This document shows, piece after piece, positions 53,274-61,386 of a DNA stretch of 64,000 nucleotides (position 1 is its first letter; every line of letters begins with the position of its first letter). Below the pieces are notes generated by a model. That model searched no databases, was not told the origin of the DNA, and saw only the letters and a list, made by a program, of their open reading frames with translations. The stretch covers positions 1,116,001 through 1,180,000 of the forward strand of contig NZ_CP014315.1 of NCBI RefSeq assembly GCF_001557535.2, written 5' to 3'. The DNA comes from Burkholderia sp. PAMC 26561 (lineage in GTDB: Bacteria > Pseudomonadota > Gammaproteobacteria > Burkholderiales > Burkholderiaceae). Made by a program: the position numbers and the translations under genes.

Positions 53274-53860
53274 CGAACGCCTCCTGGCGCATGCGCGATA
53301 TTACGGGAACCTGCCAGCACCGCGAGCAGAGTCAGGCTCGCCAGGGAGAGCGCGAGGATTGGGAAAGCGCCCGCGCTGTTGACCGCAATCTCGGCGGGGC
53401 GGCCTGCCACCAGTTGCAGCCGGCGCGTGTTCATTCGCGCGCCGAGACGGCGAAGCTCGGAGGCAAGAATGTCCTCTGCCATGGGAAGCAGGATGGTTTC
53501 CTCGTCGGCTACGTGATGAATCACTTCCCGCATCAGCTCCATGACCGTGTCGTCGTACCCGGGCGTCATTGGGTCCATCGCGCGCAATTTGGCGATGTGT
53601 TCGCGCATCGCGTTGTGCTCGGGAACGCTTTTATCGATTGCAATAGCGGTCGGTTTTGCAGCGCGAAGCGCGGGGTAGAAGATTTCTTCTTCGAGTTGCG
53701 CGTGAATTTCGAGCGCTGCGCAGATGGTGTTGACGATCGCTGTTTTGCGCCAGTGAGGCGCATCGGTGCGGTATCGGTGAAAAGCCGCCAGGACGTGGGT
53801 GTGGTCCAGCTTTATCATTGTGGTAATACGGGGTGACAGCCTGAAGGATTGCAAATTCAT
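53270..53860 (-). CDS. Hemerythrin-domain protein with C-terminal membrane helix
   Basis: A 196-aa protein. Residues 15-135 carry the hemerythrin HHE pattern: LDHTHVLAAFHRY, EIHAQLEEEIFYPAL, PEHNAMREHIAKL and EVIHHVADEETILLP, giving a plausible di-iron site for oxygen, NO or redox sensing. Unlike most bacterial cytosolic hemerythrins it ends in a hydrophobic segment (AFPILALSLASLTLLAVLAG), so it is probably tail-anchored. Co-transcribed with the HAD gene. Confidence 0.82.
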   Translation of the reverse strand: MNLQSFRLSPRITTMIKLDHTHVLAAFHRYRTDAPHWRKTAIVNTICAALEIHAQLEEEIFYPALRAAKPTAIAIDKSVPEHNAMREHIAKLRAMDPMTPGYDDTVMELMREVIHHVADEETILLPMAEDILASELRRLGARMNTRRLQLVAGRPAEIAVNSAGAFPILALSLASLTLLAVLAGSRNIAHAPGGVR

Positions 53861-54060
53861 GGTGATTCTCGCCGGTGAGCACGATTTCTGGGTATCGGCA
53901 TCTCTTGCAAACGCTATGCCATCGAATGAGTCTGCTAGTCACCGATACACGTATTTCGCTGGAACCCCTTAAAGTTTCGCACCGATGCGGCCGTTAGAGA
54001 TGATTCGAGCTTCTTCCACTCGTTCGGATTTCAGAAATTTCGAAGTAAAAGGTTCATGTC

Positions 54061-54852
54061 ATGCCCCCGACTCCAGGTGCTGGTTCGTTTCCTATCCACA
54101 GTGAAAAGGTCAGTTGTACCGGATGCCGATCCGACGCGAGTGCAGGCATTGAGTTGGCTTTTGCGTTTCAACCGATTGTCGATACCGCGTCCGAAACGAC
54201 CTACGCATGTGAGGCGCTCGTGCGGGGTCCCAACGGTGAGGGCGCGCACTCCGTGCTTTCCAAAATTGACGAAGGCAACAGGTACGCATTCGATCAATTA
54301 TGCCGAACCACGGCTATCGCCCAGGCTGCCGCGCTAAGCCTCGACTCGTTTTTATCGATAAATTTCATGCCCAACGCGGTCTACCGTCCCGAAGCGTGTA
54401 TTCAAAGCACGCTCGCGGCAGCGGAGAAGTACGGCTTTCCCATAGACCGGATCATCTTCGAGACCGTGGAAGGCGAGAATATCGTCAGCCGGCCTCATCT
54501 GGTCGACATCTTCAAAGCCTACAAGCGCTTCGGTTTTCAAACGGCGATCGATGACTTTGGCGCCGGATACTCCGGACTGACGCTTCTGGCAGATTTCCAG
54601 CCCGACCTCATCAAGCTGGATATGGAACTGGTTCGCGGCATCGACGTCGACGTTGTGCGGCAACATATTGTTCGCGGGGTAGTGGCCATTTGCCGCGATC
54701 TGGGCGTCAAGGTTATCGCGGAGGGCATCGAGTCCCATGGCGAGCGCGATTTTTTCGAAGCGCATGGCGTCACGCTGATGCAGGGATATCTCTTTGCCAA
54801 GCCTGCGTTCAAAACGATTCCGGAACTCAGCGAAAATTCGTTCACGCATTAG
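54061..54852 (+). CDS. EAL-domain c-di-GMP phosphodiesterase
   Basis: A 263-aa stand-alone EAL protein. Key residues are all present: E51 in EALVRG, N101 in SINFMP, E134 in FETVE, D164-D165 in IDDFGAGYSG, K185 in LIKLD, E221 in IAEGIES and Q241 in MQGYLFAKP. It should hydrolyse cyclic di-GMP. A short N-terminal segment with CTGC precedes the domain. It is convergent with the ligase gene (9 bp apart) and only 2 kb from the photoreceptor and cyclase, so it may oppose that cyclase. Confidence 0.88.
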   Translation: MPPTPGAGSFPIHSEKVSCTGCRSDASAGIELAFAFQPIVDTASETTYACEALVRGPNGEGAHSVLSKIDEGNRYAFDQLCRTTAIAQAAALSLDSFLSINFMPNAVYRPEACIQSTLAAAEKYGFPIDRIIFETVEGENIVSRPHLVDIFKAYKRFGFQTAIDDFGAGYSGLTLLADFQPDLIKLDMELVRGIDVDVVRQHIVRGVVAICRDLGVKVIAEGIESHGERDFFEAHGVTLMQGYLFAKPAFKTIPELSENSFTH

Positions 54853-54861
54853 CACGTGCGC

Positions 54862-56739
54862 TCACTTCATGTGCGTCTGATCTGCCCTTAGCGTGCGCAC
54901 GCCGTCGAGTGCTTCCGCAAAGAGCGTCTCCACCAAAGCAGAACGATGCGCCAAGACCGCGCGCATGCTGATGGTTCCTTTGTCGGTCAATTCTCCTGCT
55001 TCCGCGCAGGGAGCGGTTTCCAGCAAGTGAAGCCAAGCGATGCGGGTGGCGCTGCCGGTGGACCCTTTGTTCAGCGTTTGCAGCAGGTCCGCGAAGTAGG
55101 CGCGCACCTGCGACGACGAATGAATGCCCGATTCGAAAGTTTCCCCGAGTGTTGCGCAGGCGACGACGTCCGGAAAAACGAGCAGACCCACCTCGCTATG
55201 GCCCATGCCGGCGGGTATCGCGTCACGGACATAGGGCGCACCGAGAGCCACCGCCCGCTCGCGTAGCGCTGTTGCATTGACGAAGACCCCGGTATTCAGC
55301 TTGAAATCGTCGGCTATGCGTCCGTCGAACAGCAGTCCGAGTTCGGGACGAACCGGGTCGTAAAAAACGGCCGCGTCGCCGCTGCAGAAGAAGCCTTCTT
55401 CATCGAAAGCGCCTGCCAGCGAATTCGCGGGGCCCGTCATGTACTGATGCATGACGTGCGGGCCGCGATATCGAAGCTCCAGCTTTCCGTGGACAGGTGC
55501 GAGCTTTACCTTGCATCCCGGCGCAGGCAGGCCGATATACCGCTCCTGCTGTACGTCGCCAATGGTAAACAGGCATGCCGGCGAGGTTTCGGTCATCCCG
55601 AGTCCCGATACCACGCGCACACGTTCGCCGCAGTACCGCTTGCTCACCTCGTCCATGCGATCGCGCACTGTCCTGGATAGTCCAGCGCCCGCGAAGAACA
55701 TCAGCTTGAGCCGCGAGAAAAAGTGATGGCCCAAACCTGCATCCACCTCGAGCGCCGCGACCAGGTCTTCCCATCCCTTGGGCACATTGAAATAGGCAGT
55801 TGGCGCGATGTCGCGAAGGTTGCGCAGCGTCTGCCCGAAACGCTCCGCTATCGGCTTTCCTTCGTCGATATACAGCGTTCCGCCGTTATACAGCGCGATG
55901 CCCACGTTGTGACTTCCGCCATAGGTATGGTGCCACGGCAGCCAGTCCACCAGCACGGGCGGCTCGATTGCGAATTGAGGAAAGGTCTGCAGCAGCATCT
56001 GCTGGTTACTGCAAAGCATGCGATGCGTGGTCGGCACGGGCTTCGGCAAGTTCGTCGAGCCGGAGGTAAAGAGGATCTTCGCAATGGTGTCCAGGCCGAT
56101 ACTGCCGTGAACCGTATCGATTATGGTCGGATCCACCTCGCACAACGTGTCGAAGGACAAAGACCGGCCGGTCTGTTCGCGGCTGACAACAAGTACATCG
56201 GGATGCACGGCCGCCTCGATCGCTTCGGCGTACAGTGAGTATTCGTCCGCAAACACCATGGCAGGATCGAGGAAGCCGATCGCGTTCTGCAATCTGACGA
56301 ACCCATTGAGCGGCAGCGCCCAGGCGGGTGAAAGCGGCGCAACCGGGATGCCCGCGAACATTGCACCGAGCATGAGTTGCAAATGTTCGAGGCTGTTGCC
56401 CGACAGGATCACAATGGGGCGGCCGGAGGGCAGTTTCAGGTCCAGCAGACCTTGACCGATCGAACGAGCACGCTCGAGCATCAACGCATATGAAATGCCC
56501 GTCCACGATCCGGTGATGTTGCGACTGGCAGCAAGCCATCGCTCAGGATGCCGCAGCGCGCCGCCGACCAGGCAGTCGGTCAGTCGTTCGGGGTAGGGAC
56601 GCAGCGGGTCGAGTGGCTCCAAATACCAGGCATCACCGATTTGCTCGATGCCTGGCGCGCCGACATGCACGGCGACGGGCCGGAATCCGGACCCCGCGGT
56701 CTCCTCACGCAGCATTGATCTGTCCGCTCGGTTTTTCAT
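54862..56739 (-). CDS. AMP-forming hydroxycinnamate (feruloyl/p-coumaroyl) CoA ligase
   Basis: About 625 aa, ANL superfamily. The ATP motif is ILFTSGSTNLPKPV, followed by DWLPWHHTYGGSHN, GLGMTETSP and the hinge region LLFDGRIADDFKLNTG; its overall form matches the feruloyl-CoA synthase group, which forms CoA thioesters of p-coumarate, caffeate and ferulate. It is divergent from the PYP-like gene, and p-coumaroyl-CoA ligase is needed to load the PYP chromophore. Starts at 56739 or 56715 are possible; neither has a good ribosome binding site. No feruloyl-CoA hydratase gene is present, which argues against ordinary ferulate catabolism here. Confidence 0.85.
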   Translation of the reverse strand: MKNRADRSMLREETAGSGFRPVAVHVGAPGIEQIGDAWYLEPLDPLRPYPERLTDCLVGGALRHPERWLAASRNITGSWTGISYALMLERARSIGQGLLDLKLPSGRPIVILSGNSLEHLQLMLGAMFAGIPVAPLSPAWALPLNGFVRLQNAIGFLDPAMVFADEYSLYAEAIEAAVHPDVLVVSREQTGRSLSFDTLCEVDPTIIDTVHGSIGLDTIAKILFTSGSTNLPKPVPTTHRMLCSNQQMLLQTFPQFAIEPPVLVDWLPWHHTYGGSHNVGIALYNGGTLYIDEGKPIAERFGQTLRNLRDIAPTAYFNVPKGWEDLVAALEVDAGLGHHFFSRLKLMFFAGAGLSRTVRDRMDEVSKRYCGERVRVVSGLGMTETSPACLFTIGDVQQERYIGLPAPGCKVKLAPVHGKLELRYRGPHVMHQYMTGPANSLAGAFDEEGFFCSGDAAVFYDPVRPELGLLFDGRIADDFKLNTGVFVNATALRERAVALGAPYVRDAIPAGMGHSEVGLLVFPDVVACATLGETFESGIHSSSQVRAYFADLLQTLNKGSTGSATRIAWLHLLETAPCAEAGELTDKGTISMRAVLAHRSALVETLFAEALDGVRTLRADQTHMK

Positions 56740-56849
56740 ATTCGTACGTTGGTTTTGCGCCTGACACCGTGAAGCATTCACCGCGCATGCGTTCTGGCGA
56801 CCGCAGACAGGGATTATTGCACTGGTCCATGGCATTCCCCCGCTAAAGG

Positions 56850-56868
56850 TACGGCCGTTGCTGCCGTA
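56850..56868. promoter_or_regulatory. Inverted repeat upstream of the PYP gene
   Basis: TACGGC-CGTTGCT-GCCGTA, 6-bp perfect arms, 47 bp before the PYP start and inside the 175-bp divergent region shared with the ligase gene. It could be an operator controlling both. No regulator gene is adjacent. Confidence 0.4.
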
Positions 56869-56914
56869 AATACGCCTTGAAGATTCTGATTGCCATGGAC
56901 GGAGAACGCAACAA

Positions 56915-57307
56915 ATGATCAGCGACAACGACAAGGTAGACAAGCAATTCGATACCGTTCTATTCGAAGACTTGAGCACCGCTGACAGTCAAAAGCTGGA
57001 CGGGTATTCCTTTGGCCTCATTGGGTTTGGCGCGGATTACGTCGTCAGTTCGTACAACGCCGTGGAAGCCGCAAGCGCGGGCCTGAGCCCGGCGCGGGTC
57101 ATCGGCAAGCATGTCTTCGAGGAAGTCGCGCCTTGTATGAACAACTTTATGATCGCCCAGCGGTTTCAGGACGAGCCTGAGCTCGACGTGATCGTTCCCT
57201 ACGTCCTCACATTGCGCATGAGACCCACGCCTGTTCGCCTGAGGCTGCTTCAATCCGCTCACGGCTCGACTCGCTTCCTGCTGGTCGAGCGCAAGGCAGC
57301 AACATGA
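56915..57307 (+). CDS. pyp: Photoactive yellow protein (PYP)-like blue-light receptor
   Basis: A 130-aa single PAS-fold protein matching PYP over its length. The core reads LDGYSFGLIGF, then SSYNAVEAA, VIGKHVFEEVAPC and MRPTPVRLRLL. In Halorhodospira halophila PYP numbering Tyr42 = Y47, Glu46 = E51 and the chromophore Cys69 = C74 (constant offset of 5), and Met100 = M102. Thr50 and Arg52 are replaced by A55 and L57, which should alter colour or photocycle. PYP binds p-coumarate by a thioester to this Cys and senses blue light. CGGAGAA precedes the ATG. It overlaps the following cyclase by 4 bp. Confidence 0.9.
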   Translation: MISDNDKVDKQFDTVLFEDLSTADSQKLDGYSFGLIGFGADYVVSSYNAVEAASAGLSPARVIGKHVFEEVAPCMNNFMIAQRFQDEPELDVIVPYVLTLRMRPTPVRLRLLQSAHGSTRFLLVERKAAT

Positions 57308-58584
57308 CGCCGGCTGCAGCGGCCGGCTCGCTCGAGGAAGAACACGAAGCGTTGCTGTCGTTCATGTACTTGTCGCCAATCGGCATCATTCGCAGCTCGC
57401 TGACTGGTGAAGTCGACATGCTCAACCCCTTATCGGTCCAATTGCTGATGCCGCTCGCAGGGCTGCTTGGCGTCACCAACATATTTGAAAGCCTGAGCCA
57501 CGTGGCGCCGGAGCTTCGTAATCTGGTGTCGAGCTTCAATGGGGAGCGTGGCCCGGTGTGCGAGGGGCATCGGATCGTGGTGACGCCTGATCGCGAGCGA
57601 TCAACCGTCCTGTCCTGCAACATCCTGAAGATAAACAAAAGCACCTTGATGACGACGCTGACCGATATCTCGCGTCAGGTCGAAGCGGAGCGCCGGGCAA
57701 GGCAGAATGAGTCGTGGCTTGCGGGTATCTTTACGAGCGTGAACGACTTCGCGTTTTTTACCCTCGACGCCAACGGACACGTGGACTCCTGGAACCCGTC
57801 CATCGAGCAAATGACGGGCTATGCCGAAACCGACGTTGTCGGCCATTCACTAGATCGCTTTTACGCGCCTGACGACGTCGACGCCTATCGTAGTCCGGAG
57901 CACATTGCTCTCACGCGCGAGGAAGGCTGGCACGTGCAGGAGTGCTGGTGCCAAGGCAAGGATGGCCGGCGTTACGCGGCTCAGATCCTCGTTGCGGTAC
58001 TTCGCGAGGACGACGGTGAATTCGCCGGTTATTCGGTTGTCCTGCGCGACGTATCGGAAAGGAAAATAAGCAGCGACGAACTCACGCGTCTTTTGACGAC
58101 CGATCATCTGACCGGAGCGATGAACCGCGCCCATTTTTTCAAGGTCGCAGAGAAGGAAGTTGCGCGGTCGAAGCGCTTGGGCAAACCGCTTTCGTTCGTG
58201 ATGATCGATGCGGATCACTTCAAGAAAATCAACGACACCGCAGGGCACCAGGCAGGCGATAAGGTGCTGGAAAGGATTGTCGCGGAGGCGAGGCGTTCGC
58301 TTCGCTCTATCGACGTGATTGCGCGACTCGGAGGCGAGGAATTTTGCCTAATGCTGCGCGGTACGCCGGCGGATGCTGCGGCGCTGATCGCGGAAGGCAT
58401 CCGGGCCAACATCGAAGCCAGCCGGATCGATACCGCCGTGGGCGAGCAGATGGTGACCGTCAGCCTTGGTTGCGCGTCTTTATCGCACGCGTTGGCGTCG
58501 ATGCACGACCTGCTCGCCGCCGCCGACAAGTCCCTTTATGCGGCGAAAGCGGCCGGCCGAAACCGGGTGGCGGGTCAGTCGTAA
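57304..58584 (+). CDS. PAS-PAS-GGDEF diguanylate cyclase coupled to PYP
   Basis: A 426-aa cytosolic protein: a divergent PAS domain (about 15-122, ending TLTDISRQVEAERRARQ), a second PAS with PAC (about 137-253, ending VVLRDVSERK) and GGDEF (260-425). The active site is RLGGEEF (341-347) and the inhibitory RxxD is R334-S-I-D337, five residues before GGEEF as in PleD, so product feedback is expected. Its ATG overlaps the PYP stop, so the two are made together. PYP probably controls it through protein contact. Confidence 0.92.
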   Translation: MTPAAAAGSLEEEHEALLSFMYLSPIGIIRSSLTGEVDMLNPLSVQLLMPLAGLLGVTNIFESLSHVAPELRNLVSSFNGERGPVCEGHRIVVTPDRERSTVLSCNILKINKSTLMTTLTDISRQVEAERRARQNESWLAGIFTSVNDFAFFTLDANGHVDSWNPSIEQMTGYAETDVVGHSLDRFYAPDDVDAYRSPEHIALTREEGWHVQECWCQGKDGRRYAAQILVAVLREDDGEFAGYSVVLRDVSERKISSDELTRLLTTDHLTGAMNRAHFFKVAEKEVARSKRLGKPLSFVMIDADHFKKINDTAGHQAGDKVLERIVAEARRSLRSIDVIARLGGEEFCLMLRGTPADAAALIAEGIRANIEASRIDTAVGEQMVTVSLGCASLSHALASMHDLLAAADKSLYAAKAAGRNRVAGQS

Positions 58585-58595
58585 TCGGTCATCAG

Positions 58596-59456
58596 CTATG
58601 CGGCGGGTACGTTGAACTTGCCCGCGTGGAAATCGACTACAGCCTGATTCAGTTCTTCCTGCGTGTTCATGACGAACGGACCGCGAGCTGCGATGGGTTC
58701 ATCGATCGCTTCCGCATGACTGCAAAGCAGGATAGATTCGTCCGCGGCAGTGATCTCGAGCGTGTCACCGTCGTCGTGCAGTTCAGCCAGGTTGAACGCC
58801 GAAACCTGTTGCCCTCCGATCGCAACCTTGCCGCGAACCACGTAAAGAAAGATCTGGCGACTCCCTACATTCTCGAATCTGACCCGGCCGCCAGCCGACA
58901 TGCGGATGACGCCCATGAAGGTGCTCGTGAGCGATTCGACAGGTCCTTGCACGCCTTGCCATTCACCCGAAATCAACTGGACCTGCGCTGCACCGTCAGG
59001 GGTGCTCACCACGGGGATATCGTTCTCCTGCAAGCCGACGTAGCGAGGCAACGTCATCTTGAGGCGCGCCGGCAGGTTCAGCCATAGCTGCAGGATTTCA
59101 AGCTGGCCACCATGCTCCTTGAACGAACGCGGCGAGAGTTCCGCATGGATAAGGCCACTGCCAGCGGTCATCCACTGGACGCCGCCGGCGTCGATGACAC
59201 TCTCGTGTCCACCGGTATCCGAATGCGCAAGGCTACCGTCGAGCACGAAAGTCACCGTCTCGAATCCGCGATGCGGATGTGGCCCAAACGGCAATCCGCC
59301 ATTGTGCGGTGCGTACTTCTGCGGGCCGTGGTGATTCAGGAAGAGGAAGGGATTCAGATGCGGCAGTGCCGGCCCCGGCAGAGGACGGCGGGTGGTCAGG
59401 TCGGCGATATCATCGCGATGCGCGCGATGGATCGCTTTCAGCGTACGGCTGGGCAT
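58596..59456 (-). CDS. Pirin family protein
   Basis: A 286-aa bicupin. The N-terminal metal site is GPHPHRGFETVTFVLDG with HAELS later, the conserved pirin ligands. The C-terminal cupin is degenerate, as usual. Some pirins have quercetinase activity, others act in redox signalling. The ATG at 59456 is used; the longer frame upstream lacks the conserved start. It is convergent with the cyclase gene (11 bp). Confidence 0.9.
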   Translation of the reverse strand: MPSRTLKAIHRAHRDDIADLTTRRPLPGPALPHLNPFLFLNHHGPQKYAPHNGGLPFGPHPHRGFETVTFVLDGSLAHSDTGGHESVIDAGGVQWMTAGSGLIHAELSPRSFKEHGGQLEILQLWLNLPARLKMTLPRYVGLQENDIPVVSTPDGAAQVQLISGEWQGVQGPVESLTSTFMGVIRMSAGGRVRFENVGSRQIFLYVVRGKVAIGGQQVSAFNLAELHDDGDTLEITAADESILLCSHAEAIDEPIAARGPFVMNTQEELNQAVVDFHAGKFNVPAA

Positions 59457-59696
59457 TCGATGGCTCCTTGCAGCGTCCGTGGCGAGATCCAGATCAAGCA
59501 CACGTTGGACGAGAACGTTGATCAACCGACGCATGCTACCCGTGTGTGCGAGGCTCGGGTAGGGCGGTGGCCTTCGCGAAGCAGGTCAGGTCGCGCATCT
59601 TGAGATTCCGGGGCATCGCCGGTCGTCCGGCAAACAAGGCGGACTACTCGATCAGGCGATAACGCTAGAATTGCGGCTTTACCCCGGAATTCGCCA

Positions 59697-61142
59697 ATGT
59701 CTTTTGCCTCGCTTGGCCTGATTGATCCCTTGCTGCGTAATGTGAAGGACCTCCATTATCAGACACCTACGCCAGTGCAGGCCCAGGCGATTCCTGCCGT
59801 GCTCAGCGGCAAGGACGTGATGGCTGCGGCACAGACCGGCACTGGCAAAACGGCGGGTTTTGCGTTGCCGCTGTTGCAACAACTGGTGCAACACGGCCCC
59901 GCGGTGTCCAGCAACCGCGCGCGTGTTCTGGTGCTGGTGCCCACGCGCGAACTGGCTGAACAAGTGCTGCAAAGCTTTATCGATTACGGCCACGGCCTCG
60001 ACTTACGATTTCTTGCCGCATACGGCGGTGTAAGTATCAATCCGCAGATGATGACGTTACGCAAAGGCGTGGATGTGCTTGTCGCCACGCCCGGCCGTTT
60101 GCTGGATCTGAATCGCCAGAACGCAGTGCAGTTTGACCAGATACAAACGCTCGTGCTGGATGAAGCCGACCGCATGCTGGATCTGGGCTTTGCGCGCGAA
60201 CTCAACGCCGTCTTCGCTGCCTTGCCCGCTCGGCGCCAGACCCTGCTGTTCTCCGCTACCTTTACCGATGATATCCGCGCCATGGCCGCCGCCATCCTCC
60301 GCAGCCCGGTCAACATCAGTGTCGGCGCGCCCAATGCCACGGCCAGCAAGATCAAGCAATGGGTGGTGCCGGTCGATAAAAAGAACAAGCCTGAGCTCTT
60401 CATGCACCTTGTGGCTCAGAACAACTGGGAGCACGCACTGGTGTTCGTCAAAACCCGCAATGGCGTGGATTACCTGGCGGCCATGCTGGACGAAGCGGGT
60501 TATTCGATCGACACCATCCACGGCGATAAACCGCAACCCGCTCGCCTGCGTGCGCTCGAGCGCTTCAAGACGGGCGAAGTACAGATGCTGGTAGCCACCG
60601 ACGTAGCTGCGCGCGGGCTGGATATCGACGACCTGCCGCTGGTGATCAACGTCGATCTGCCGATCGTGGCTCAAGACTATGTGCACCGTATCGGCCGTAC
60701 CGGTCGCGCGGGCGCAAGCGGTATGGCAGTCTCCCTTGTATGCGCCGACGAAGCGCCGCAACTGGCCGCGATTGAAGCGCTGATCCGGCAAACGCTGCGC
60801 CGTGAAGAAGAGCCGGGTTTCGAAGCCGAACACCGCGTGCCGCAAACCAGCGCGACGGGACAGATCATCAAGAAACCCAAAAAACCCAAAAAGCCGAAAT
60901 TGCCACAAGCTGTGGCGGGCGTCGTGCCGGTGCTCAGCAAAAAGCCGCGACCGCAGGGTGGCAAAAACGATCGCAAGCCTCGGGTTCAACGCGCTGTTAC
61001 CGGGAGTGACAACACTAGCCTCTCCAGCGCTAACCCGTTCAACGTGCAAAAGCCACGCGGCAAAGCCGTCAGCCAGCCGGTTGCGGGTTCCCATGAGTCC
61101 GCTGGCAAACCCGCTGGTGGCCGCGGCAAACGCCAACCCTGA
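59697..61142 (+). CDS. rhlE: DEAD-box RNA helicase, RhlE type
   Basis: A 481-aa helicase with all motifs in order: Q motif YQTPTPVQAQAIP, AQTGTGKT, PTRELAEQ, VLDEADRMLDLGF, FSATF, ATDVAARGLDI and HRIGRTGRAG. A basic C-terminal tail with KKPKKPKKPK repeats provides RNA binding, as in RhlE. It unwinds RNA during ribosome assembly or decay. Stand-alone gene; the assignment to RhlE rests on the core and tail type. Confidence 0.9.
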   Translation: MSFASLGLIDPLLRNVKDLHYQTPTPVQAQAIPAVLSGKDVMAAAQTGTGKTAGFALPLLQQLVQHGPAVSSNRARVLVLVPTRELAEQVLQSFIDYGHGLDLRFLAAYGGVSINPQMMTLRKGVDVLVATPGRLLDLNRQNAVQFDQIQTLVLDEADRMLDLGFARELNAVFAALPARRQTLLFSATFTDDIRAMAAAILRSPVNISVGAPNATASKIKQWVVPVDKKNKPELFMHLVAQNNWEHALVFVKTRNGVDYLAAMLDEAGYSIDTIHGDKPQPARLRALERFKTGEVQMLVATDVAARGLDIDDLPLVINVDLPIVAQDYVHRIGRTGRAGASGMAVSLVCADEAPQLAAIEALIRQTLRREEEPGFEAEHRVPQTSATGQIIKKPKKPKKPKLPQAVAGVVPVLSKKPRPQGGKNDRKPRVQRAVTGSDNTSLSSANPFNVQKPRGKAVSQPVAGSHESAGKPAGGRGKRQP

Positions 61143-61386
61143 TGTGAGAGGATAATTAACGCCAGCGTTGGAACCGGCTGGCATTTGCGCGAGCGAGGTC
61201 GTCTCTGGCGAATGTGTCCGCTGCTCACACGAAATCTTAATCTGATCGGCTCGTCGCGAACTGCCGCTTCAGATCTGAAGTATAAGTTTATGCTTCATAT
61301 CGCATCCCCTATTTGCCTCGCCAAATGCAAAGGCTAACCTGAGTTTTTTGCCAGAACCATTCGGCACTTTCGACAGGAGTTGCACA

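Noticed and set aside
54862..56739. Ordinary ferulate catabolic gene
   Set aside because: Not excluded, but no hydratase/aldolase or vanillin genes are adjacent and the divergent neighbour is a PYP, so this reading was not preferred.
56830..56845. TGGCATTCCCCCGCT as a sigma-54 promoter for the PYP gene
   Set aside because: The GG to GC spacing is one base short of the required -24/-12 distance.
61161..61182. GCCAGC...GCTGGC hairpin after rhlE as a terminator
   Set aside because: Only a 6-bp stem with a 10-base loop and no T run; too weak to call.
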